Made by a program: the position numbers and the translations under genes. From positions 1 through 8,272 of the forward strand of contig JAEZKI010000142.1 in NCBI GenBank assembly GCA_023415525.1: 8,272 nt of DNA, in the 5' to 3' direction. Shown in pieces: positions 1 to 6,833 of the stretch. Each line of letters begins with the position of its first letter. The first letter of the stretch is position 1. The notes under the pieces are model-generated. The model did no database searches and was not told the origin of the DNA. It was given only the letters and a program-made list of their open reading frames with translations. The stretch is from Bacillota bacterium (GTDB lineage Bacteria > Bacillota > Clostridia > Lachnospirales > Cellulosilyticaceae).

Positions 1-1693
1 CTGCTCGATAAACCGTCAGTTGGAAAGGTGAAGCCCCTCTTAAGGTTGTAGCTCCCGTCCTTCCTGGCGTTGCATCTTCTCCATATTCTTTCATATCATT
101 TAAAATAAACTTATAGCCATAAATGCCACTCTCGTTTATTTTAATGGTTTTACTCCATACATCGACTTCTTCATTATCTACCTTCTTAGTCCCTGTCCAT
201 GCCATATCATAGATCGTTTGTTTACCACTGGCATAGTCAATGTTATATTCATCTCCACCTCCAGTTGTTAGCTTTGATTGAATAAGTACCAGTTGTGCCT
301 TTTTAATATCTCCTTTGGCCCCGTGAATAGCTAGTGTAATTTCCTGTCCTGCTTCTAGAGCTTCAAAAGGTTTACGATAATCTAATTCCCATGTGTTGTG
401 ATAGAGCTTATCTTCTTTCAAGCTTCCATCATCTACAATAAGTTTATTTTGAACAGGGTCAAAATAAAAACTTACCTTTCCTTCTTTTGCAAAAGTTACC
501 TTTTCCGTAACAGCTGTCTTTCCATTTTGTTGGACACCTACTTCATATGTACCTGCTTTAACTTCTAATGTCGTTGAATAAAAAGCTTCCAAAAGTTCAT
601 CTCTTAAAAGAGTTTCTCCTTTAGCTTGGCTTAACAGATCACCTGTTAAAGAAGGTAATTGTTGGTCAGATAGCAGTGTATAGCTAGTGGTATCTTTAAA
701 GCGATGGGTATGGTCATTGTAGTAGAAAGTTACTTCCTGCTCCTTATCTAAAACAAGAGGGACATTGGCTCCATCAAATTTCCCACCTAAACCATAGTTT
801 TCTGCCCAACTTCCATTAATGGCAATTTTGTAATTATAAGTGCCTGCTGGAAGCTTTCCTGTAAAGCTATAGAAACCGTTACCAATTTCCTTCATTTGTG
901 TCGTCTCTGCAGCAGGATCCCACCCTGCACTATGGCCTAGTTCATCTTGTAGGTCACCTACTAAAACAATCTTTCTTTCCTTACTTTGACTCGCTTCAAT
1001 AGCTGCTGTATGGTCAGGCGTTACAGTATTATCTACTCGGTTATAGACAAAAATGATATCTTGGTCTGCCTCTAAAAGAAGTCTTCCATTTCCATTATTC
1101 ACACCAAAGTTCTCATCTTCCCAAGTATTGCCCAAAACCACCTTATACTCATGATTTCCTGCAGGTAATTGGGCCTTGTAATAATATAAATCGGTTCCGG
1201 GAACGTTACCAAAAATAGCGCTAGCTTCCCCTGGATTCCATGAAGTCTCTCCAAGATGCTCTTGAACATCTCCTACTAAACGTGGCATTTTATCTGCTGC
1301 AATAGGTTCAGCTTCTCCAGACTTTCCTCCACAAAGGATATGACTCTCATCATTGTACGCAAATACAACAGGACTCTCTTCTTTTAATGTAAGAACAAGA
1401 TTATCCCCACCGGCTTTAGCATTCATTCCATAATTCTCATCCCAGCTGCCACCTAGTGCAACCTTGTACTCATAGGTTCCTGCAGGTAATTGACCTTTTA
1501 AAATATACCATCCCTCTTTGTAAGTCATTTGTGTTGCTACTTGGGTAGGGTCCCATTCTCCTGTAGCCCCTAATTCATCCTGTAAGCTTCCTACTAATAC
1601 GACTTGTTTCTCTGCTGCATACACAGGCTGAAAACCAAGTAAAGTCGTAGCTGCTAACATGATGGCTAAAACTTTTCCTAAACTTTTTCTCAT
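1..1693 (-). CDS. Secreted pullulanase/amylopullulanase, N-terminal part (3' end beyond window)
   Basis: This is the first 564 codons of a secreted starch- or pullulan-degrading enzyme; the frame stays open to the left edge. Residues 1-26 form a signal peptide (MRK, a hydrophobic core, then VYA before AEK), so export by Sec is expected. Three X25-like beta-sandwich modules, of the kind found in bacillary and clostridial pullulanases, follow at about residues 30-120, 136-221 and 241-333. Each has LVGxLQDELG or a variant, a W-[DN]-P, LPAGxxxYKxxxxxxW and a closing V[FT]xYN. A divergent fourth copy may lie at 346-421. Residues 425-564 resemble the all-beta domain before a GH13 barrel (GIYGYKFILNDMKEYGEDATPGRTG, split here as GIYGYKFILNDMKEY then GEDATPGRTG). 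The GH13 catalytic motifs are not in the window, so exact specificity (pullulanase, alpha-amylase or both) is inferred. The ATG at 1693 is preceded by AAGGGGGT about 10 bases upstream and by its own promoter. Confidence 0.87.
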   Translation of the reverse strand, partial: MRKSLGKVLAIMLAATTLLGFQPVYAAEKQVVLVGSLQDELGATGEWDPTQVATQMTYKEGWYILKGQLPAGTYEYKVALGGSWDENYGMNAKAGGDNLVLTLKEESPVVFAYNDESHILCGGKSGEAEPIAADKMPRLVGDVQEHLGETSWNPGEASAIFGNVPGTDLYYYKAQLPAGNHEYKVVLGNTWEDENFGVNNGNGRLLLEADQDIIFVYNRVDNTVTPDHTAAIEASQSKERKIVLVGDLQDELGHSAGWDPAAETTQMKEIGNGFYSFTGKLPAGTYNYKIAINGSWAENYGLGGKFDGANVPLVLDKEQEVTFYYNDHTHRFKDTTSYTLLSDQQLPSLTGDLLSQAKGETLLRDELLEAFYSTTLEVKAGTYEVGVQQNGKTAVTEKVTFAKEGKVSFYFDPVQNKLIVDDGSLKEDKLYHNTWELDYRKPFEALEAGQEITLAIHGAKGDIKKAQLVLIQSKLTTGGGDEYNIDYASGKQTIYDMAWTGTKKVDNEEVDVWSKTIKINESGIYGYKFILNDMKEYGEDATPGRTGATTLRGASPFQLTVYRA

Positions 1694-1750
1694 ACTTCTT
1701 CTTACCCCCTTAATAAAATATTTCTAGTGTTATTACCCACTATTAATTGT

Positions 1751-1779
1751 ATTATATTTAAACATTTAGAATTAAACAA
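1751..1779 (-). promoter_or_regulatory. Promoter of the pullulanase gene
   Basis: On the minus strand TTGTTT (1779-1774) is followed after exactly 17 bases by TATAAT (1756-1751), in a strongly AT-rich surrounding. The expected start is near 1745, leaving a leader of about 50 bases before the ATG at 1693. The -10 is a perfect consensus and the -35 matches at four of six positions. No convincing catabolite-response (cre) element was seen nearby. Confidence 0.7.
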
Positions 1780-1870
1780 CATATTTTATAGTTATACTAT
1801 ATATTTAAATAATTATAGACTCATCATTTAGGCAAATCTTATAATTCCTTATTCCATTACTTTATCATTT

Positions 1871-1971
1871 TTCTCAACCACTTACTCCTCGTAAAAATCT
1901 TCATTCCCAAATTTAAATGAACCAATAGAGGCATAAAAAGAGTGGTTGAGAACATCTTCTTCTCTACCACT
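1871..1971. repeat. Three copies of a 12-base motif around the terminator
   Basis: TTCTCAACCACT at 1871-1882 is the exact reverse complement of AGTGGTTGAGAA at 1941-1952, and recurs with one change (TTCTCTACCACT) at 1960-1971. The middle copy can therefore pair with either flanking copy. The 1941/1960 pairing is the terminator stem; the 1871 copy lies past it in the direction of transcription. It may be a decayed duplicate terminator arm. No function is shown. Confidence 0.6.
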
Positions 1972-1975
1972 CTTT
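1937..1975 (-). terminator. Intrinsic terminator of the tetR-helD-ACP unit
   Basis: Read on the minus strand, just after the stop codon of the ACP-like gene, AAAGAGTGGT (1975-1966) pairs perfectly with ACCACTCTTT (1946-1937). After an A-A mismatch, GAGAA pairs with TTCTC inside, leaving a 7-base loop. The stem ends in a run of five Ts. It begins 7 bases past the stop codon and separates this unit from the pullulanase gene. Confidence 0.85.
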
Positions 1976-1982
1976 CTTACAC

Positions 1983-2216
1983 CTATTCTTCAATAAGTGC
2001 CTGAACATATTTTTCTACATCACTCAGTATCTGGAAAGTATGCACATCTTCGTCATAAATGGTTATCTTAAAACATTTTTCAATTTCAATGACTAACTTG
2101 GCAATATCAATTCCTTGAATACCGTATTCAGCTGTCAATGGTATTGACGCCTCTATCTCTTCTTCTGGTACACTAATAATCCCACTTAATAGAGAAATGA
2201 TGCTATTTAATATCAT
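1983..2216 (-). CDS. Acyl-carrier-protein-like protein lacking the phosphopantetheine serine
   Basis: A 77-residue acidic protein with the length and four-helix pattern of an acyl carrier protein. Helix I is near residues 2-15, helix II about 36-50 (IDIAKLVIEIEKCFKI) and the C-terminal helix about 64-76 (LSDVEKYVQALIEE). Canonical carriers have G-x-D-S-L-x-x-x-E-L at the start of helix II; here the matching stretch is Y-G-I-Q-G-I-D-I-A-K-L, so the modified Ser is Gly35. From established carrier-protein chemistry it cannot receive the 4'-phosphopantetheine arm at the normal site and should not carry acyl groups in the usual way. The ATG at 2216 has AAGGAGG five to eight bases upstream, and that site lies inside the end of helD. 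The two genes overlap by 14 bases, which suggests translational coupling. The fold is likely; the role, perhaps as a protein partner of HelD, is inference. Confidence 0.78.
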   Translation of the reverse strand: MILNSIISLLSGIISVPEEEIEASIPLTAEYGIQGIDIAKLVIEIEKCFKITIYDEDVHTFQILSDVEKYVQALIEE

Positions 2217-4455
2217 AGCTCCCTCCTTGAAGTAATGGACTTTTTTTGCCTACATGGAATAAATTTAGACGATGCAGTGCGCGTGTACTGGCAATATACA
2301 AGAGTTTCTTATCATCCTGTGAATAATAATGTGTTTCATCTACGTCGTACACCAGAACGGAATCAAATTCCAAACCCTTTGACATGGCTATAGGAATTAC
2401 AAATACCCCCATAGTATTCAAACTACTTTCAGCTCCCACTAAATTCATATTCATTTTATCTTTTAGGCGAAGATATAGCCTCTCTGATTCAAAAAAATTC
2501 TTGCAAATAATCCCTATCGATTGATAACCCATACTTTGGCTATATATAGCTTCCTCCATTATTTTCTTATCTAACGCCCCTTGATTGATTGCTCCAATAA
2601 TCTGAGGCTCATCTCCATTGCGATTAAAACTCTCACAGGTGGTATCCCTTTCTAAAAATTGCCTACTAAAAGATAAAATTTCTTTTGTACAACGAAAACT
2701 CTTGTTCATAGACATTAAACACGCAGCTTTTGGCTGTATAATCTTGGTGATACGTTCATAAAGATCCATAGTCTCTTGTTTTTCGATAGTTTGATTAATA
2801 TCCCCCAAAACCGTATAACGCGCATGAGGAAATAAATACTTTAACACTTCAAAGTGAATACTATCATAATCTTGTGCTTCATCAATTATGACTTGTCGGA
2901 CCTCTTTATAATTACTATTTTCTCCTAACATTATTTGAAGATAAGCTATGGCTAATGCATCTTCATTTTGCAACATAAAATCAGATAACATCCTTTGTGA
3001 GTAATGCAAAATCTCTGTAATATTTTCTGGCAAATTGAGGTTTTCTCCAAGTGAAAGTAATAGGCCTTCTGTAAAGAACAGTTTTTTGTAAAGGACTATA
3101 CTGTTTAATTTGGTAAAGTCATCAATCTGTAAGGCGAGCTGTGTACTCTCTTCGATAGATAAAGCTCGTGCATACGCCTCCCAATCAAAAGGATGCTCTT
3201 TGTCTTCACGTGCTATCTCTATCAACTTTGGCATACGTTCCTGACGTAGTTCATGTATTCTCTCAAAAATCTGTTTTCTTAAATAAGTCAATTTAAACGT
3301 CAACTTCATTGAATCATCCATCTGTAATAGTCTCTTCTTTAAATCCCTACTACTAAAGATGACCTGATCATCATAATTCACATCTGTGAAATGGATGTGA
3401 TAAGTTGGAATGGTCCGTACATATCTATTTAATATCTCTATAAAAACATCAGATGCTTTGAATGCTATGACTTCCTTCTCCAAGTTTTTTCTTACTTCAT
3501 CAGGGTTAGAAATCAGCCTTTCCATTTGTCTATAACGACTTTCAAAAAGGGTCCCCTTAGGCAATAAATTCTCAATGAGCCCATCAAATAAAATAGATTT
3601 TACTTCTTCTTCACCTAATTCTGGCAATACATTTGAAATATACTGTTCAAACAAAGTATTAGGTGACAAAATGATAATATCAGAGGATTTAAGTCTATTG
3701 GAAAGCCCTTGATATTTTAGGTAGGCCACTCGGTGCAATGCAATAGATGTTTTACCGCTACCAGCAATACCTTGAATCATTAATAGGTCATGATTGATAT
3801 CACGAATGGCACTATCCTGGTCCTTTTGAATGGTTTCCACAATCGTTTTCATTTTATTAGAAGTATTACCCGATAGCATTTTACGTAAGAATTCATCTGA
3901 AATCTCAACATCTGCCTCAAAGAAGTATTCTAAAATTCCTTTTTTGATTTCATATTGCCGTTTAAGACTCATATGACCTGTTATACGACCACAAGGTGCA
4001 TCGTAAAAGGCCTTTCCTGTTTCGAATTTATAAAATAGGCTAGCTACAGGTGAACGCCAATCATATATATAACACTTAGAATCAGTGTCCTCCATCAAAG
4101 TCCCTCTACCAATATAAATGGCATCATAGGAGTGTTCTCCCTCTTCACAAAAATCTATTCGAGCAAAATAGGCTTTCTCCAATAATAATTCCAATAGGCG
4201 TATTTTTTCTGCTGTGGATTCTACTGCAGTGATAGTACTCCATTGTGGCTGATAGAATAAACTTAAATCAGAAGCATTGTCAAAATCTTCTACAGAGTGA
4301 GAGGCCGTCTCCCACATTTCACGATTCATATTTCGTAATGCTTGCACACTTTTGGAATTATCATTTTTTGCCTCTTTTAGCTGGTGATGAATGACTTCAA
4401 GAACTTTATTATAATAGGCAAGTTCTTTACTTAATTCTTGTTCATAGCTTTCCAA
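2203..4455 (-). CDS. helD: HelD-type superfamily 1 ATPase, RNA polymerase recycling factor
   Basis: A 750-residue UvrD/Rep-related ATPase of the HelD family, close in length to Bacillus subtilis HelD (774). HelD proteins bind RNA polymerase, push arms into the secondary and primary channels, and use ATP to free stalled polymerase from DNA. Residues 1-95 are rich in charged heptads, fitting the antiparallel coiled-coil arm. A beta region follows (YIGRG near 114-118, YDWRSPVASLFY 131-142). Walker A is GIAGSGKTS (229-237), motif II IIDEAQD (523-529), motif III GDINQTI (551-557), motif IV SFR (586-588), motif V MSKGLEFDSV (691-700) and motif VI YIASTRA (720-726), so the ATPase looks intact. The start is TTG at 4455, chosen because AAAGGAGG sits about 8 bases upstream and no in-frame ATG gives the coiled coil. 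The gene follows tetR by 36 bases without a terminator and overlaps the ACP-like gene by 14. Confidence 0.88.
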   Translation of the reverse strand: MESYEQELSKELAYYNKVLEVIHHQLKEAKNDNSKSVQALRNMNREMWETASHSVEDFDNASDLSLFYQPQWSTITAVESTAEKIRLLELLLEKAYFARIDFCEEGEHSYDAIYIGRGTLMEDTDSKCYIYDWRSPVASLFYKFETGKAFYDAPCGRITGHMSLKRQYEIKKGILEYFFEADVEISDEFLRKMLSGNTSNKMKTIVETIQKDQDSAIRDINHDLLMIQGIAGSGKTSIALHRVAYLKYQGLSNRLKSSDIIILSPNTLFEQYISNVLPELGEEEVKSILFDGLIENLLPKGTLFESRYRQMERLISNPDEVRKNLEKEVIAFKASDVFIEILNRYVRTIPTYHIHFTDVNYDDQVIFSSRDLKKRLLQMDDSMKLTFKLTYLRKQIFERIHELRQERMPKLIEIAREDKEHPFDWEAYARALSIEESTQLALQIDDFTKLNSIVLYKKLFFTEGLLLSLGENLNLPENITEILHYSQRMLSDFMLQNEDALAIAYLQIMLGENSNYKEVRQVIIDEAQDYDSIHFEVLKYLFPHARYTVLGDINQTIEKQETMDLYERITKIIQPKAACLMSMNKSFRCTKEILSFSRQFLERDTTCESFNRNGDEPQIIGAINQGALDKKIMEEAIYSQSMGYQSIGIICKNFFESERLYLRLKDKMNMNLVGAESSLNTMGVFVIPIAMSKGLEFDSVLVYDVDETHYYSQDDKKLLYIASTRALHRLNLFHVGKKSPLLQGGSYDIK

Positions 4456-4491
4456 ATAAAAAGCCTCCTTTATTTGCTAAAATGCCATTTG

Positions 4492-5091
4492 CTATTTTGC
4501 TAATAAGCACACCCTAAACATATTAAGAGATTCATGAGCAATATAAGTTTTTAATGTCTCTTCATCTTCAATTAACCCTCGTCCTTTAATATAGTTAGAA
4601 ATTTCTCCTATAATATAACAATGTGTATTATGCAAAACACGACTCATTTGCTTTAAATCAGCAAAATCACCTGTAAGCTCTTGCCATATCTCAAGAAGAT
4701 ACTTATTTAATAGTTTATTGGCACTTTCGACGGCTTGAACATCGCGTTCTGTTCTCTGGCCTTCAATATATTCATGCCATGCAAGTCGAAACCAACCTTT
4801 GTTATCAACATACATCTCAACAATAGCTTGAAAGAAGTAAGTAAGTCGCATTTCTGCTGTAGTTGCAGTTTGCAGCCTTTTGGAAAGTATTTCTATAAAA
4901 ACATTTTGTAAAGTAGCATGTGTTTCCCATAGTAAATCATTGTACGAAGGAAAATAATTGTACAAATTGGTATGAGCACATCCTAATGTACGGGCTATTT
5001 CCCGAAGATTAAGGCTACGTAAATCGCTCCTATTCCTCATAAGCTCCAAAGCTGTTTCAACAATTTGCTCTCGCGATAAATTCTTTTTCAT
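4492..5091 (-). CDS. TetR/AcrR-family transcriptional repressor
   Basis: A 199-residue TetR-type regulator. Residues 1-52 form the DNA-binding domain: LSREQIVETALELM is helix 1, and LNLREIARTLGCAHTNLYNYF (residues 27-47; 20 or fewer shown per part: LNLREIARTLG, CAHTNLYNYF) is the helix-turn-helix followed by the usual YxYF. Residues 53-199 are a helical ligand-binding and dimerisation domain with no family-specific motif, so the inducer cannot be named. The ATG at 5091 has GAGAGGTG about 6 bases upstream. Its promoter is overlapped by a long palindrome of the form expected for a TetR operator, so it very likely represses itself and, by read-through, helD and the ACP-like gene 36 bases downstream. 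Aromatic residues such as the W-F-R-L-A-W-H-E-Y stretch suggest a greasy or aromatic ligand, which is speculative. Confidence 0.9.
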   Translation of the reverse strand: MKKNLSREQIVETALELMRNRSDLRSLNLREIARTLGCAHTNLYNYFPSYNDLLWETHATLQNVFIEILSKRLQTATTAEMRLTYFFQAIVEMYVDNKGWFRLAWHEYIEGQRTERDVQAVESANKLLNKYLLEIWQELTGDFADLKQMSRVLHNTHCYIIGEISNYIKGRGLIEDEETLKTYIAHESLNMFRVCLLAK

Positions 5092-5102
5092 AAAGCACCT
5101 CT

Positions 5103-5142
5103 CTTTACATTACCACTGGTAATTACCAATGGTAATGTAAAG
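5103..5142. promoter_or_regulatory. TetR operator: two abutting 13-bp palindromes in a 40-bp palindrome
   Basis: TTACCACTGGTAA (5110-5122) and TTACCAATGGTAA (5123-5135) sit end to end, differing only at the central-side base. The flanks CTTTACA and TGTAAAG extend the symmetry, so 5103-5142 is one palindrome broken at a single base pair (5116/5129). It covers the last part of the -10 (5141-5142) and the expected transcription start. Two adjacent sites fit binding of two TetR dimers, and the position fits steric repression. The binding protein is inferred from adjacency to the tetR gene. Confidence 0.85.
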
Positions 5143-5169
5143 TATAAACTTGTTTTTCCTTACTGTCAA
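5141..5169 (-). promoter_or_regulatory. Promoter of the tetR-helD-ACP unit
   Basis: On the minus strand a perfect -35 TTGACA (5169-5164) is followed after 17 bases by TATACT (5146-5141), five of six matches to the -10 consensus. The start should fall near 5134, inside the palindromic operator, giving a leader of about 40 bases. Such a strong promoter under an operator is typical of a gene kept silent until an inducer arrives. Confidence 0.82.
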
Positions 5170-5255
5170 TAGCTTGAATTTTTTTGAACTACTAGACTGA
5201 TACATGCTTTACTCTTTCTGAATATCTAGTAATCTAAAAGTTATAACACTAAAGG

Positions 5256-5284
5256 AAAAAAAGCACCTACTTAGAAGTAGGCGC
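5256..5284 (-). terminator. Intrinsic terminator of the aldo/keto reductase gene
   Basis: On the minus strand GCGCCTACT (5284-5276) pairs with AGTAGGTGC (5271-5263) as nine pairs including one G-U, with the loop TCTA, followed by seven Ts (5262-5256). It starts 19 bases past the stop codon at 5304. It insulates the reductase transcript from the tetR promoter at 5169-5141. Confidence 0.9.
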
Positions 5285-5303
5285 CCTCATTTAAAATAGT
5301 AAC

Positions 5304-6470
5304 TTATTTATTCTTCAACTCTTTCTCAGTCTCAAATAGTTCTCTTATTGCCTGCATTTTTTCTGTGATTTTTACGCCAAAGGGACATCTCGTTTCACAG
5401 TCCCCACACCCTATACAATCTGCTGCGTTTGCTGATAATTCATGATAATGCCCACCAATAGAATCTGGTACTTCTTCCTGTATAGTGGCCAAATCATATA
5501 ATTTATTAACCATAGCAATATCAATTTTTACGGGGCAAGGGGCACAATGGCCACAATAGGTACATTGTCCCCTAAAGGCATGTTTAGGTGCACCTGCCAA
5601 TACACTGGCATAATCTTTTTCCTCATTCGTTGCCGTCTCATAGGCAACTGCCGCATCCACATGCTCCGTTGTATCATACCCCACCATTACACTGGCAACC
5701 CCTGGCCTAGTGAGGGCATAGTGTAAACATTGTACTGGTGTCAATGCCACCCTAAAGGGAGAATGCTCTGCAGAAAAAAGTCGTCCTCCCCCATATCCTT
5801 TCATAACTGTAATACATACTTGTTCTCTTTCACATAGTTTATAAAGCTCAGCCCTTTCTGGGGCAATACCACCCAACTCTTCCTCGTAATCGTCTTTAAA
5901 ATAAAGATTCAAATCCTCTGTTACAGGCATCATATCAAAGGCCGGATTAATGCTAAACAAAATCATCTCTATTTCTCCACTAAGTACAGCCAACTTTGCA
6001 ACAGCTGGATTATGGGTACTAAGGCCAATATGCCTAATTATCCCTTTTTCCTTTAATCCTTTTACATATTCTAGGAATTCACCTTCTACAATACATTTAA
6101 ACTCTGCTACCTCATCCACATAATGAATCATACCTAAATCTATATAGTCAGTCTTTAGGCGACTAAGCAAATCACTAAAGGCTTCTTGTACTTGTAGAAG
6201 ATCTCTCGTCCGAACATATTGCCCATTTTGCCATGTAGAGCCTAGATGTCCTTGTATAATCCAATGCTCACGCTTTCCCTCAATTGCCTCCCCAATGTTA
6301 GACCTTACATTTGGTTCAGACATCCAACAATCTAAAATGTTAATTCCAGCCTCTCCACAATAGCTAATAACCTCCTTAACCTCTTTCTTGTTATGCCGCT
6401 CTAACCACTCTCCACCTAGTCCAATTTCACTAACCATTAACCCTGTTTTCCCCAGTTGACGATATCTCAT
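5304..6470 (-). CDS. Aldo/keto reductase-fold protein with two C-terminal [4Fe-4S] motifs
   Basis: A 388-residue cytoplasmic protein. Residues 1-290 are an aldo/keto reductase TIM barrel: RQLGKTGLMVSEIGLGG at the N-terminus, LKTDYIDLGMIHYVD (105-119) with the conserved His116, GIIRHIGLSTHNP (143-155) and the cofactor-side strand RPGVASVMVGYDT (255-267). Residues 303-316 and 352-368 carry two ferredoxin-like motifs, Cys303/306/309/312 and Cys352/355/358/362, each followed by Pro, expected to hold two [4Fe-4S] clusters. The normal active site is altered. Asp47 is kept in LDCWMSEPNVRSNIGEA, but the usual Y-G-x-S-E tyrosine is missing, and the strand that carries the catalytic lysine reads WIIQGHLGS without it. 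The substrate is unknown, and electron transfer through the clusters rather than ordinary NADPH carbonyl reduction is possible. The ATG at 6470 has AAGGGGG about 7 bases upstream. It is transcribed alone. Confidence 0.88.
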   Translation of the reverse strand: MRYRQLGKTGLMVSEIGLGGEWLERHNKKEVKEVISYCGEAGINILDCWMSEPNVRSNIGEAIEGKREHWIIQGHLGSTWQNGQYVRTRDLLQVQEAFSDLLSRLKTDYIDLGMIHYVDEVAEFKCIVEGEFLEYVKGLKEKGIIRHIGLSTHNPAVAKLAVLSGEIEMILFSINPAFDMMPVTEDLNLYFKDDYEEELGGIAPERAELYKLCEREQVCITVMKGYGGGRLFSAEHSPFRVALTPVQCLHYALTRPGVASVMVGYDTTEHVDAAVAYETATNEEKDYASVLAGAPKHAFRGQCTYCGHCAPCPVKIDIAMVNKLYDLATIQEEVPDSIGGHYHELSANAADCIGCGDCETRCPFGVKITEKMQAIRELFETEKELKNK

Positions 6471-6487
6471 CGTTTACCCCCTTTTCA

Positions 6488-6540
6488 AATCATACAACTA
6501 TCTAAGCCTTTCTGCTCATTAATAATCCCTTTGTATGATT
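6488..6540 (-). promoter_or_regulatory. Inverted repeat in the leader of the aldo/keto reductase gene
   Basis: AATCATACAA at 6488-6497 is the exact reverse complement of TTGTATGATT at 6531-6540, with 33 bases between. It lies in the untranslated leader, between the -10 and the ribosome binding site (about 6484-6478), and could form a 10-bp RNA stem ending a few bases before that site. No known riboswitch or T-box motif was recognised in the loop, so a regulatory role is only possible. Confidence 0.4.
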
Positions 6541-6582
6541 CCTCTTAAATAAATATAGTAGCTTAAATCCAATACTACATTT

Positions 6583-6611
6583 ATCATACCTTTTCTACTG
6601 AATCCTATCAA
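6583..6611 (-). promoter_or_regulatory. Promoter of the aldo/keto reductase gene
   Basis: On the minus strand TTGATA (6611-6606) is separated by 17 bases from TATGAT (6588-6583), each five of six matches to consensus. The start should be near 6576, giving a leader of about 105 bases. Repeat E1 ends about 20 bases upstream of the -35. Confidence 0.7.
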
Positions 6612-6630
6612 CACAAATTAAAGTTTATAG

Positions 6631-6741
6631 GGATAAAAAAGGGGGTTGGGGAGGGCCTCAGAGAAGGCGAGAGAGCTTACTTTCAGCTAGGCTTCTTCAA
6701 ACCTCCATTCTTTATCCGTTGGGGGAGTAAGAAGAAAAAAC
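6631..6741 (-). repeat. Palindromic repeat E1, short copy, inverted relative to E2
   Basis: The ends GGATAAA (6631-6637) and TTTATCC (6711-6717) pair, and the arms continue inwards through GGGTTGGGGAGGGCCT against AGGCTTCTTCAAACC with many G-U pairs, so the RNA would form one long hairpin. Read on the minus strand it matches E2 read on the plus strand piece by piece. GTTTTTTC, a C-run, GATAAAGAATGG, AGCCTAGC, AAAGTAA, GGCCCTC and a CCAA/TTTATC end are shared in the same order. E1 lacks about 75 bases of the middle of E2. No coding capacity was seen. Confidence 0.72.
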
Positions 6742-6833
6742 TAAATACAGAAACATGATTAATATTAAATATACTTCATAAATGAATAGGAACTTATCAA
6801 TATTCTTTAATAAATTGATCTTTTAGGTCTTAT
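6742..6833. other. AT-rich spacer between repeats E1 and E2
   Basis: About 92 bases, very AT-rich, between the two inverted repeat copies. It holds only a small palindrome (TTCATAAATGAA, 6775-6786). No gene, terminator or convincing promoter was seen in it on either strand. Confidence 0.5.

Noticed and set aside
1694..1750. Catabolite-repression (cre) site at the pullulanase promoter
   Set aside because: Expected for a starch enzyme, but no stretch near the promoter matched the cre pattern convincingly.
1983..2216. Gly35 as a sequencing or frame error in a normal ACP
   Set aside because: The codon is GGA in an uninterrupted frame and neighbouring positions (Gln34, Ile36) also depart from the D-S-L pattern, so a single-base error would not restore a normal site.
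4473..4502. Three copies of TTTGCTA between tetR and helD
   Set aside because: They are short, AT-rich and partly within the tetR stop region, with uneven spacing; no stable hairpin with a T-run results, so they are probably chance repeats.
6471..6630. T-box or known riboswitch upstream of the reductase gene
   Set aside because: No T-box GGTGG-type antiterminator motif and no recognisable riboswitch core was found, and no terminator hairpin lies before the ribosome binding site; only a simple inverted repeat is present.
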